A stretch of DNA of 64,000 nt from Vibrio sp. 99-70-13A1 (GTDB lineage Bacteria > Pseudomonadota > Gammaproteobacteria > Enterobacterales > Vibrionaceae): contig NZ_VTXD01000011.1 in assembly GCF_013114625.1 (NCBI RefSeq), forward strand, positions 1 to 64,000, given 5' to 3'. Position numbers and translations under genes: made by a program. Of this stretch, positions 35,361 to 44,237 are shown piece after piece (within the stretch, counting starts at the first letter, position 1; every line of letters starts with the position of its first letter). The notes under the pieces were generated by a model. The model did no database searches. It worked only from the letters and a program-made list of their open reading frames with translations, and was not told the DNA's origin.

Positions 35361-38045
35361 ATGAACCATTTAGACTCTTTACTAAAACCGCGTTCAATTG
35401 CCGTAATTGGCGCTTCTCAAAAAGGAAATCGAGCGGGTTTTATTGTTATGAATAACTTGCTCCACAGTGGATTTTCAGGGGCGATAATGCCAGTCACCCC
35501 TAGATATCAATCTGTTGCAGGTGTTCTCGCATACAAAAGCATATCCTCCCTTCCAATTACCCCTGAACTCGCAGTTATATGTACCAACGCATCTCGTAAT
35601 GTACAAATCTTCAAAGAATTAGCCGAGAAAGGAATATCTGCCGCAATTGTACTTTCATCTGAAATGTATAAGAAAAGTGACAGCGGAATCTCTCTTGATG
35701 AACAATGCCTTAACATTGCTAAGAAACATAATATAAGGATTCTAGGTCCAAATAGCTTAGGGATTATTTTACCTTGGTTGAACCTAAATGCGTCGTTTTC
35801 ACCTATCGGTGCCCTACCAGGAAAAATTGCTTTCGTTTCTCAGTCAGCGGCTGTTTGTACAACGGTTCTAGACTGGGCTAATGACAAAGAGATTGGCTTT
35901 TCTGCTTTTATTTCAATTGGTAATAGTAGTGATATAGGTTTTTCAGAGTTACTGGATTACCTCAGTACTGACTCACATACAGATGCTATTTTGCTTTACG
36001 TCGATACAATAAAAGATGCTCGACGATTTATCTCTGCGGCAAGAGCTGCTTCCCGAAATAGAAGAATATTAGTACTAAAAGGAGGAAAGACACCAAGAGG
36101 AAGAGCGGCAGCAATGGCTCACACCGGCGGTGCTGACACTCTCGACATTATCTATGATTCTGCTATACGACGAAGCGGTATGTTGCGTGTTAACAATATG
36201 CATGAACTCTTTGCAGCGGTTGAAACTTTAACTCATTCAGTGCCGCTTAGAGGGGAAAGGCTCGCAATTGTAACGAATGGCGGTGGTCCAGCAATTATGG
36301 CTGTAGATACACTTTTCGAACGTGGCGGTAAGCTTGCAGATCTTTCTGACAATACTTTTCACAAACTAAATGGATTTCTACCAGATAGTTGGTCTCATAA
36401 TAACCCAATAGATATTGTTGGTGATGCCAATCAAAAACGGTACATAGATACGATTAATGCCTTGCTAGATGGGGATGAAGCCGATGCCATACTTATTATG
36501 CACAGCCCTTCAGCTATTGCTCACTCAACAGAAACCGCACAAAAAATCATTGAAGCAATCAAAGCACACCCTAGGCATAAGCGATTTAATATATTAACCA
36601 ATTGGTCTGGCGAATTGACTGCAAAACCAGCTCGAAAACTATTCACCGAAGCAGGTTTCCCTACCTATAGAACACCTGAAAGCTCAGTTGTAGCATTTAT
36701 GCATCTAGTGGAATATAGGCGAAACCAAAGACAATTAATGGAAACACCGACTACAGCTGAGAAAGTACACATAGAAGATCTAGCGGATGCGAAATTATGG
36801 ATAGAACAGCACTTACTGGATAAAAACACAGTACAACTCGATACCCACCAAAATAGCCATTTATTTAAAAGTTTTGACCTTGAAGTTTTACCGACGTGGA
36901 TAGCTTCTGACCCAAGTGAAGCGGTACATATTGCAGAAAACATCGGTTACCCTGTAGCGGTGAAATTACGCTCTCCGGATATAGCGCATAAGTCAGATGT
37001 GCAAGGTGTGATGCTGAATTTACGCAATAGCCAAGAAGTAGCTAATGCATCGCAAGCTATATTAGATCGCTCTCAACTTTCATACCCTACAGCAAATATT
37101 CATGGGTTACTTGTTCAAGGAATGGCTAAGTTAGCCGGTGGACAAGAATTAAGAATCAAAGTCACCACAGACGCGACCTTTGGACCGATCATTTTACTTG
37201 GTCAAGGAGGCTCTGAGTGGGATGAATCTATTGATGCGGCGGCTGCATTTCCACCTTTAAATATGACGCTAGCTCGTTACTTGATTATAAGAGCAATCAA
37301 AAGTGGGAAGATTCGATTACAGAAACTTCCTCACCCGATCGATATTAAAGGCTTGTCTGAGCTTCTTGTTCGAATATCACAGATGGTTGTGGATTGCCCG
37401 GAAATAACAGAGTTGGATATTCACCCACTACTCGCTAATGGTGATAAATTTACCATTCTTGATGCTGATATCACACTCACCCAGTACAAAGGTAACGCTC
37501 AAGAAAGGCTGGCGATTCGGCCCTACCCTGTAGAGCTAGAGGAAATCATCCAACTCAAAGACGGTTCTGAGATCCTTCTTCGTCCTATTCTTCCTGAAGA
37601 TGAGCCATTACATGCAGACTTCATTAATAAAGTTTCGAAAGAAGATTTATATAAGCGTTTCTTTAGTGACATCGGAGAGCTCAATCACGAAGCTTTAGCC
37701 AATTTTACGCAAATTGATTTTGATAGAGAAATTGCATTTGTTGTTCTGAAAGAAATAGATAATAAACAGGCAATCATTGGTGTATCTAGAGCTTTAATCA
37801 ATCCCGATAATACTGATGCTGAATTTGCTATTTTGATTCGTTCAGATCTTAAAGGGATGGGTTTAGGACGAATTCTGATGTCAAAAATTATCGATTATTG
37901 CCGTTCAAAGAAAACAACGCAAATGTCAGGTATGACAATGCCAACAAACAGAGGCATGCTCACTCTAGCTCAAAAGTTAGGGTTTGAACTAGAAGTAAGC
38001 TTTGAAGATGGAACTGCAGACATGCTGCTGAAATTAAACGAGTGA
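35361..38045 (+). CDS. patZ: PatZ-type protein lysine acetyltransferase (ACD-GNAT)
   Basis: About 894 residues. A CoA-binding and ligase region like ADP-forming acetyl-CoA synthetase (1-460: SIAVIGASQKGNRAG, LGPNSLGIILP, FVSQSAAV) is followed by an ATP-grasp region (490-700: GYPVAVKLRSPDIAHKSDVQGVML) and a C-terminal GNAT domain (720-890: LLRPILPEDEP, LIRSDLKGMGLGRILM). This is the layout of E. coli PatZ/YfiQ, which acetylates acetyl-CoA synthetase. The enteric proteins are reported to lack the ligase His; here H254 in AHTGG is present. The ATG at 35361 is better spaced from AGGG than the one at 35355. The stop overlaps the convergent LysR gene by 12 bases. Confidence 0.92.
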   Translation: MNHLDSLLKPRSIAVIGASQKGNRAGFIVMNNLLHSGFSGAIMPVTPRYQSVAGVLAYKSISSLPITPELAVICTNASRNVQIFKELAEKGISAAIVLSSEMYKKSDSGISLDEQCLNIAKKHNIRILGPNSLGIILPWLNLNASFSPIGALPGKIAFVSQSAAVCTTVLDWANDKEIGFSAFISIGNSSDIGFSELLDYLSTDSHTDAILLYVDTIKDARRFISAARAASRNRRILVLKGGKTPRGRAAAMAHTGGADTLDIIYDSAIRRSGMLRVNNMHELFAAVETLTHSVPLRGERLAIVTNGGGPAIMAVDTLFERGGKLADLSDNTFHKLNGFLPDSWSHNNPIDIVGDANQKRYIDTINALLDGDEADAILIMHSPSAIAHSTETAQKIIEAIKAHPRHKRFNILTNWSGELTAKPARKLFTEAGFPTYRTPESSVVAFMHLVEYRRNQRQLMETPTTAEKVHIEDLADAKLWIEQHLLDKNTVQLDTHQNSHLFKSFDLEVLPTWIASDPSEAVHIAENIGYPVAVKLRSPDIAHKSDVQGVMLNLRNSQEVANASQAILDRSQLSYPTANIHGLLVQGMAKLAGGQELRIKVTTDATFGPIILLGQGGSEWDESIDAAAAFPPLNMTLARYLIIRAIKSGKIRLQKLPHPIDIKGLSELLVRISQMVVDCPEITELDIHPLLANGDKFTILDADITLTQYKGNAQERLAIRPYPVELEEIIQLKDGSEILLRPILPEDEPLHADFINKVSKEDLYKRFFSDIGELNHEALANFTQIDFDREIAFVVLKEIDNKQAIIGVSRALINPDNTDAEFAILIRSDLKGMGLGRILMSKIIDYCRSKKTTQMSGMTMPTNRGMLTLAQKLGFELEVSFEDGTADMLLKLNE

Positions 38046-38921
38046 CCACGTTTTTTTGATGTGTTGAATACACCAAGATTTAGCGTCACCAATTTTATTG
38101 CGTCTCCAGGCGAGTACAATATCGATCCCATGTGGCTCTGTACCCGCAATTTGTTTCAATTGACCAGATTCAATTAATGGTTTCGCTATCACTATTGGCA
38201 ATGTACCAATACCTAACCCTGCAGTTAGCGCCTCTACCTTATATTTAATGCTCGTTACGGTTAATCTAGGTTGTTTTTCTAAAATGTTTACACTTAATGC
38301 GGGTTGCTCCCTTGCTGTATCAGCAATTGCTATAACCCTGTAACTTTCTCTGGCGGCTTGATCAAACTCACCAGATCTATTATGAACATAGTGGTCACTA
38401 GCCGCTACCCATATTAAATCGATATGACCAATTGTGTCACTTTTAACATCATTCGGTATGGTTTCAGGTTTAGGGCAAACAAGAAGATCAGCCCTGCCCT
38501 CTGCTAGTGATTCCCAACAGCCTGCTAGTATTTCTTCCTGTAAACGTACACGTGTTTTACTCACCTTACCCAATTCATCGACAAGAGAGAAAAAATTATC
38601 GATTGGAATTAACCCGTCAAAGGCAATGGTGATATCCAGTTCCCAACCGTTCGCTAATACAGTCGCGTCATTTACCAACTGTTGAGTCGCACTCAAGATA
38701 ACTCGACCTTGCTCTAAGATAAGCTTTCCAGCCTCGGTAAAGTTCGCTTTATGCCCTGAACGATCAAAGATCATGATGTCTAAATCTTGCTCTAACTTTT
38801 GAATTTGATAGCTCAATGAAGAAGGTGCGCGATCAAGCTCATTAGCTGCTGCTGCAAAGCTACCTCTCCGATCTATAGCGTCTAAAATGTGTAAGGCTTC
38901 TAATGTAATAGGACTTTGCAT
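38034..38921 (-). CDS. LysR family transcriptional regulator
   Basis: 295 residues. N-terminal winged HTH (LEALHILDAIDRRGSFAAAANELDRAPSSLSYQIQKLE), then the periplasmic-binding-like effector domain. It lies divergent from hutA with about 230 bases between the starts and may regulate hutA or a distant target; a LysR gene at this place is also found in V. cholerae (VCA0575, from memory). The effector is unknown. Its last four codons overlap the end of patZ on the other strand. Confidence 0.9.
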   Translation of the reverse strand: MQSPITLEALHILDAIDRRGSFAAAANELDRAPSSLSYQIQKLEQDLDIMIFDRSGHKANFTEAGKLILEQGRVILSATQQLVNDATVLANGWELDITIAFDGLIPIDNFFSLVDELGKVSKTRVRLQEEILAGCWESLAEGRADLLVCPKPETIPNDVKSDTIGHIDLIWVAASDHYVHNRSGEFDQAARESYRVIAIADTAREQPALSVNILEKQPRLTVTSIKYKVEALTAGLGIGTLPIVIAKPLIESGQLKQIAGTEPHGIDIVLAWRRNKIGDAKSWCIQHIKKTWSLV

Positions 38922-39069
38922 CTTTTCTCCAGTACGATATATCGTGACTTAAATCACATTACTGCCAAATGTAATTCAAAGCGAACGAATTTATTTTACC
39001 TTAATAAACAATAAATTAAATACATTTCAGGCTAAATAACTGTGTAACTTATTAATAAAGTTAAATGCA

Positions 39070-39088
39070 AACAATAGTAATTATCATT
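39070..39088. promoter_or_regulatory. Fur-box-like site upstream of hutA
   Basis: The 19-mer AACAATAGTAATTATCATT agrees with the Fur consensus GATAATGATAATCATTATC at 12 of 19 positions, with ATTATCATT the strongest part. It lies about 60 bases before the hutA start. Iron repression is expected for a heme receptor, but this match is only moderate. Confidence 0.45.
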
Positions 39089-39149
39089 TAGATCTAATAT
39101 TATTCGACCAGCTCAAAATAATAGACTACGGAACTAAGGTAATTATTAG

Positions 39150-41297
39150 ATGTATAAGCACACCCTACTCTCAGCTTCAATTGTATTAGCTCTCACGACA
39201 ACTTCTGTTCAAGCTGAAGATTATGCCCTATTTGATGAAGTTGTAGTATCTTCAACTCGAACAAATCAGACGATTCAAAATACTGCCGCATCTGTCACTG
39301 TGATCAATGACCAAGCTATTCAAGAAAGCATGGCTAAAGATGTTAACGAAATTTTTGAATACACTCCTGGCGTAACAATGAACTCAAGCTCACGTCAAGG
39401 TGCACAAACTATCAACATTCGTGGAATGGAAGGTAAGCGTGTAAAGATTCTTGTTGATGGTTCATCACAGCCAGGTTCATTTGATGGTGGTCCATATAGC
39501 TTCATTAATTCAAGTGGCATCTCAATTGACCCTGACATGCTTAAGAGCGTAGAGATTATAAAAGGTGCTGCATCAAGCTTGCATGGTAGTGATGCCATTG
39601 GTGGCGTTGTTGCATTTGAAACAAAAGATCCCGCCGACTTCCTTAAAGGCGGCAAAGATATTGGTGGGCAGGTCAAATTATCTTACTCTTCTGAAGATAA
39701 ATCCTTTAGCGAACATGTAGCTCTAGCGAACCGTTTTGGCGATCTCGAAACTCTAGTCGCTTATACACGCCGTGATGGTGAAGAAACGCAAAACTTCAGA
39801 AACCCTAACGATCTAGAAAACTATGGTCTGGAAGGACAAGATACATCAGCTGATAACTTATTAGTAAAGTTGCAATACCAATTAAACGATGATCATCGAA
39901 TTGAGTTTTTAGCTGAACTGATTAAAGACACTTCTGATTCCGATATTCATCATTCTAGCTACACGACTTATACAGGTGAAGATGATACCGAGCAGAATAG
40001 ATTCGCGATTAAACACATTTGGTTTGCCGACGCTGCAATAGCCGACACGATTACGAGTAAAGTGTCTTACATCACTAAAGAAGAAAACGGTGTAACGAAT
40101 CGCTTTAAACCTGCAGGTCCAGGTATGCCACCTTGGGTTCCTGCAAATAACGACAATATGCAAACTAAAAACTATGTGTATACCGAAGACAAACTTGAAA
40201 TTGAAAGTCAGTTAGATAAAGAAATTGATAACCACTATCTTGTTTATGGCGTTACGTACACTAAGAGCGATATCAGTAATACCAACATGGAATACAATTC
40301 TGACCCGGCAACAGACGATAAATTGTATGTCTATACACCTGATGCTAAAGAGCAGAAATTTGGTTTGTTCTTACAAGATGAAATCAGTTTAAACAATGAC
40401 AGACTAGTATTAACTCCAGGTGTTCGCTTTGACCATTTCGAGACAGACCCTGGTAACAATACAGGTGATGAACTTACTAAGTTCTCAGACTCAGCTGTAA
40501 CCGGTCGTTTAGGTTCTACGTATAAAGTAACTGAAACAGGAACTGTTTTTGGTCAAATAAGCCAAGGTTTCCGAGCCCCGTCTTTCGATGAACTGTACTA
40601 CACCTACGACAACCCAGCTCATGGCTATGTTAACGATCCAAACCCTGATCTTAAGTCTGAAAAGAGTATTTCTTACGAGCTAGGTTACCGACATAACACT
40701 GGTGCTTCATCTACAGAAGTTGCAGCTTACTACAGCGATTATGATGATTTCATCGAGACTGTAGTAACGAAAAAAGTCGGCGGAACAACGCATTACTCTA
40801 ATGTAAACTTAGACTCAGCAACAATTAAAGGCATCGAGTTTTCAAATACTTTGATGTGGGATGTGTTAGTTGGTGCGCCTGAAGGTATCTCAACTCATTT
40901 TGTTGCTGCTTATACGGAAGGTGAAGATGGGAATGGCTATGCGCTAAATAGTGTTAATCCATTGAATGCTGTTCTTGGTTTAAACTTTGATGCACCAAGC
41001 TCTAAATGGGGAACAAGCTTTAAGGTTAATTACACGGCCAGCAAGTCAGGTTCAGACATCAACAACGATGATGATAATGGCGGTAACACAGGACAAGCTG
41101 AGCTTCCAAGTGCAACGGTTCTTGATTGGACGGCATATTACAAACCAGTCGATAACTTAACAATCCGTGGTGGTATTTTTAACCTAACGGACAAAGAATA
41201 CTATCGTTGGAATGATATCCGTGGCGATGATGCACTTTATAAAGAAAACACTCAAGCAGAGCGTAACTACGGTATCTCCGCTAACTATCAATTCTAA
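39150..41297 (+). CDS. hutA: TonB-dependent heme receptor HutA
   Basis: 715 residues. Signal peptide 1-22, TonB box DEVVVSS at 29-35, plug domain (about 40-155: TAASVTVINDQAI, INIRGMEGKRVKILVDG, VEIIKGAASSLHGSDAIGG) and a 22-strand barrel ending in NYQF. The heme-receptor signature FRAP...NPDL is present, with a histidine between (NPAHGYV) that in HemR-type receptors binds heme. It imports heme or hemoglobin-derived heme with TonB energy. No other hut transport gene is in the window. Synteny with V. cholerae (hutA, VCA0576) supports the name. A terminator follows. Confidence 0.92.
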   Translation: MYKHTLLSASIVLALTTTSVQAEDYALFDEVVVSSTRTNQTIQNTAASVTVINDQAIQESMAKDVNEIFEYTPGVTMNSSSRQGAQTINIRGMEGKRVKILVDGSSQPGSFDGGPYSFINSSGISIDPDMLKSVEIIKGAASSLHGSDAIGGVVAFETKDPADFLKGGKDIGGQVKLSYSSEDKSFSEHVALANRFGDLETLVAYTRRDGEETQNFRNPNDLENYGLEGQDTSADNLLVKLQYQLNDDHRIEFLAELIKDTSDSDIHHSSYTTYTGEDDTEQNRFAIKHIWFADAAIADTITSKVSYITKEENGVTNRFKPAGPGMPPWVPANNDNMQTKNYVYTEDKLEIESQLDKEIDNHYLVYGVTYTKSDISNTNMEYNSDPATDDKLYVYTPDAKEQKFGLFLQDEISLNNDRLVLTPGVRFDHFETDPGNNTGDELTKFSDSAVTGRLGSTYKVTETGTVFGQISQGFRAPSFDELYYTYDNPAHGYVNDPNPDLKSEKSISYELGYRHNTGASSTEVAAYYSDYDDFIETVVTKKVGGTTHYSNVNLDSATIKGIEFSNTLMWDVLVGAPEGISTHFVAAYTEGEDGNGYALNSVNPLNAVLGLNFDAPSSKWGTSFKVNYTASKSGSDINNDDDNGGNTGQAELPSATVLDWTAYYKPVDNLTIRGGIFNLTDKEYYRWNDIRGDDALYKENTQAERNYGISANYQF

Positions 41298-41318
41298 GTT
41301 TTCTTAAATCATAAACAC

Positions 41319-41346
41319 AAAAAAGCCAGCATAAATGCTGGCTTTT
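41319..41346. terminator. bidirectional rho-independent terminator
   Basis: GCCAGCAT (41325-41332) and ATGCTGGC (41335-41342) pair around AA. TTTT follows on the plus strand for hutA, and a longer T run follows on the minus strand, fitting a transcript of the micro-ORFs coming from the right. Confidence 0.88.
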
Positions 41347-41390
41347 AGCTATTTCACTAAAAAATGTATAAAAAAGGTATAAAAGTGAAA

Positions 41391-41465
41391 TTATTTGTCA
41401 GCCATCTCTTTCTTAACCATTACTGCAGAAGCAACGATGAAAGCAATAATAAGACCAAGTTCCAT
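41391..41465 (-). CDS. 24-residue putative membrane micropeptide
   Basis: Encodes 24 residues: a hydrophobic helix (MELGLIIAFIVASAVMV) followed by a charged tail (KKEMADK). GGAG sits 6 bases before the ATG, an optimal Shine-Dalgarno, and a bidirectional terminator lies 45 bases past the stop with its better T run on this strand. These signs support a real single-pass small membrane protein. I do not recognise a family. Chance cannot be excluded for a frame this short. Confidence 0.55.
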   Translation of the reverse strand: MELGLIIAFIVASAVMVKKEMADK

Positions 41466-41529
41466 TACAAACTCCGTAAAAAGGTAACATTTCGTAAATA
41501 TATCGTGCGGATAATAACATATTGAACGA

Positions 41530-41616
41530 TTAATGATACTTTTTAACCGCCACTTTATGTTTTTTACGACTTAGATCAATATTGGCTTTCCAAGCTGTCT
41601 TTTTGATAACTTTCAT
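41530..41616 (-). CDS. 28-residue putative basic micropeptide
   Basis: Encodes 28 residues beginning MKVIKKTAWKANIDLSRKKH and ending KVAVKKYH, with about ten Lys or Arg. It is upstream of the 24-residue ORF on the same strand, 64 bases apart, so both could be on one transcript ending at the hutA terminator. No good Shine-Dalgarno is visible and the composition could be chance, so this is weaker than its neighbour. Confidence 0.33.
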   Translation of the reverse strand: MKVIKKTAWKANIDLSRKKHKVAVKKYH

Positions 41617-41760
41617 AATTAACTATTCTAGGTTCGATAAAACTTCCCTGCAGACACAACATACTTAGTAGTTAGCCTCTTGGTGACTATCAATTCATAT
41701 ACGTAAACCACGATATTTAGGTCTAAACCCAGAGAGGGGATCTATAAGTGTTTGATTTTA

Positions 41761-43725
41761 TTAAGAATAAACATAACAACCTTTACCCTGTTTCTTGGCT
41801 TCATACATTGCCTGATCTGCGGCTTTTAAAATGACATCTAAATCCCTTTCATCATTTTCAACCAAATTAATTCCAATACTTGCCCCTACTTTTAAAGAGC
41901 GTTTTCTGTAAATTACTTCTTCAGTAATAATGCTTAATAGACGGTCCGCAAGAGCTGACATCATCGCTTTGTCAGTCTTTTTAATTATTAAGACAAATTC
42001 ATCACCCGATAATCGAGCAACTAAATCTCCTGATCTCACTTGAGACAATAAGCGACTCGCAACTTGTCTTAGCATTTCATCTCCAGCATCGTGACCATAC
42101 GTATCATTGACCTCCTTAAAACCATCTAAGTCTAGATAAAGTACGGCAAAATAATTTTCTGAATATTGGCTTGAAGAAACAACTTCATCTAACGTTTTAT
42201 AGAGGTGAGAACGGTTAGCAAGCCCTGTAAGTGCGTCGTGATGGGCGAGATGTTCAAGGCGTTCCATTTCTTTCACATTAGAAAGGTCTGATAAGGTCAA
42301 CACCATATCAAACTCACCACGTTGCTGATTTGAAACAATTCGGTTTATTTTGACAAACATTGGGATCAGTTTACCTGAACTGTGTTTTTCCCATACTTCA
42401 CCCTGCCATTGTCCGAAGTTTTCTAATGAATCCGTAATTGTCGGCATCAAGGACGTAAACTGTTGCCAAGGAAGCACTTCAAACGGTGTTTTTCCTAGCA
42501 GTACATTAGCTTCATAACCAAGCAAACTCGTTACCGCGGGGTTTACCATCGTAATTTCATTTGAAGCGTTTAAAACAATCAATCCATCTTGGCTATTTTC
42601 AAACACTCCGGCTGCCAATTTTTGCCTATTCATTGCAGTTTCTATTTCAGTAACATCTTGAATAGCAAATAGCGTTTGACCTTGTTTGGAAAGTGCACGG
42701 CTACTAATGTGTAAAAGCTGTTTACTGCTAAACACATCGATCGATTCAATGAGTTGATCGTTGAGAACAAGATGTGAATCAATGGCTGACTGCAATAGAT
42801 CAGCTTGTTTAGTCACTATAAGCTCTTTAATCGTCAAACATTCAAGATAAGCTGAAGTACAACGGAAAATTTCCATTGTTGCCGCATTTGCGTGAATGAT
42901 TTCACCATGTTCATTAACTACGATAAGAGAGTGCTGAACGGTTTCAATGACTTCATTTGCAAACGACTTTTCTTGTTCGAGCTTATCTAAAGTAAAGTTT
43001 ACTTGTTTCTCTCGCTGCCCAAGCCTTTCCAGCATCGTATTAAAAGCATGAACTAAATCACCAATCTCATCGTTACTGTTTAACGTGATTTTTTTCGTAC
43101 GTTCTCGCCTTTCAACAAACGCTTGCATACCCTCATTCAAGTTAAATAAAGGCTCAATGATGAATCGTTGGATTATTTTATAAAGGATGGTTCCCAACAA
43201 TAAGAGCAGTATTAAGTAAATACCCGCTGTTTTGAGTGTAACTAGGAAAATATTTTGGAAACTTTGCTTGGATATGGTTACTCGTAACTGGGCAATAACC
43301 TCTTGTTCAAGAACCACAGGGACCAGTAGAAAAATATACTGTTCAGAAATTGAGAACTGCTTTTCGTTAATCTCATTTCGTTCTTGTTCATTTGGTACTG
43401 GCGGAATTCGATCTTGCTGCTGATACATAGCAAAAAGCTGTGGTTCTGTATCAAATAGTTTCACACGTACAATGTCTCTGTCAGCACTAAAAGCTGACAA
43501 GATTTCATTTGCAGATTCTTTATCATCAAACAGAATGGCTGCTTGAAGATTGTAGGCAACACCTTTAGCTAACACCTTTACACGCTGGACTAGGTTATCT
43601 CTTTCGCGTTCATAAGTGACAGTGTAATTTACCCACTGAATGGTAATGAAAGTAACACTGATAAAGATGATTATTGGTAAAAATAATTTATTTTTTATGG
43701 ATAGGTTTTTTATGGATGACAGCAT
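41761..43725 (-). CDS. membrane diguanylate cyclase with HAMP and PAS domains
   Basis: 654 residues. TM1 at about 12-32, a periplasmic CHASE8-like domain (35-170, ERERDNLVQRVKVLAKGVAYNLQAAILF as in YfiN/TpbB), TM2 at about 172-195, HAMP, two PAS-like domains (about 260-360 and 380-490) and a GGDEF domain with YLDLDGFKEVNDTYGHDAGDE. The catalytic motif is SGDEF, a common active variant, and the I-site RSGD is intact. It shares one base with the upstream yfiR-like gene, which lies behind a TonB-receptor gene, forming a three-gene signalling operon. By analogy with YfiN it would be held off by the periplasmic YfiR-like protein. Confidence 0.9.
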   Translation of the reverse strand: MLSSIKNLSIKNKLFLPIIIFISVTFITIQWVNYTVTYERERDNLVQRVKVLAKGVAYNLQAAILFDDKESANEILSAFSADRDIVRVKLFDTEPQLFAMYQQQDRIPPVPNEQERNEINEKQFSISEQYIFLLVPVVLEQEVIAQLRVTISKQSFQNIFLVTLKTAGIYLILLLLLGTILYKIIQRFIIEPLFNLNEGMQAFVERRERTKKITLNSNDEIGDLVHAFNTMLERLGQREKQVNFTLDKLEQEKSFANEVIETVQHSLIVVNEHGEIIHANAATMEIFRCTSAYLECLTIKELIVTKQADLLQSAIDSHLVLNDQLIESIDVFSSKQLLHISSRALSKQGQTLFAIQDVTEIETAMNRQKLAAGVFENSQDGLIVLNASNEITMVNPAVTSLLGYEANVLLGKTPFEVLPWQQFTSLMPTITDSLENFGQWQGEVWEKHSSGKLIPMFVKINRIVSNQQRGEFDMVLTLSDLSNVKEMERLEHLAHHDALTGLANRSHLYKTLDEVVSSSQYSENYFAVLYLDLDGFKEVNDTYGHDAGDEMLRQVASRLLSQVRSGDLVARLSGDEFVLIIKKTDKAMMSALADRLLSIITEEVIYRKRSLKVGASIGINLVENDERDLDVILKAADQAMYEAKKQGKGCYVYS

Positions 43726-44237
43726 TACTTGCCCTCCACTGTTGCGATGCGCAATAAATTTGAACCAATAGTATAATCCTCTAATTGAGCATTTTCTAAA
43801 TTAATCTTTGGTTTGATCTGATTGCTCACAGTTTGCAATTCAATCACACCACCTTGCTGTGTAAAACCTTCGTTATCGCTAATGGTTACGTTCGGCGATG
43901 AAGCATACTTAGCATGCTCAAATTTTGATTTATACCCTGAAACGTATGTGACATGACAATCTGACCGCAGCCCAGATATCACTTTTATAGGCAGTGAGCG
44001 AATTACTTGCCCTTTGGTAATCGTACTAAGAACTTTCTTAACTCTATCATCACCAATGACACAAAAATTAAGCGACTTCATTTCAGCTTCATTAGTCCAA
44101 CGAATAAAATTAGCCATTCTGAACACATAAACAGCCTTTACTTGGTGAGGTTTAAAGCTGGCTGCATACACTTTACACGAGCTAATAAGTGAAACAGTAA
44201 GCAAGGTTAATACAAGAAATACTCTCTTAAAATTCAT
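43725..44237 (-). CDS. YfiR/DUF4154 family periplasmic protein
   Basis: 170 residues with a signal peptide (RVFLVLTLLTVSLISSCKVYA). The YfiR (DUF4154) pattern is present: HQVKAVYVFRMANFIRW, NFCVIGDD, VIELQTVSNQIKPKINLENA, and the terminal helix ISNLLRIA-like segment (IGSNLLRIATV). In Pseudomonas and E. coli, YfiR/DgcN-type pairs work by YfiR binding and inhibiting the cyclase in the periplasm. Here it overlaps both neighbours (11 bases with the TonB receptor, one base with the cyclase). Confidence 0.88.
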   Translation of the reverse strand: MNFKRVFLVLTLLTVSLISSCKVYAASFKPHQVKAVYVFRMANFIRWTNEAEMKSLNFCVIGDDRVKKVLSTITKGQVIRSLPIKVISGLRSDCHVTYVSGYKSKFEHAKYASSPNVTISDNEGFTQQGGVIELQTVSNQIKPKINLENAQLEDYTIGSNLLRIATVEGK

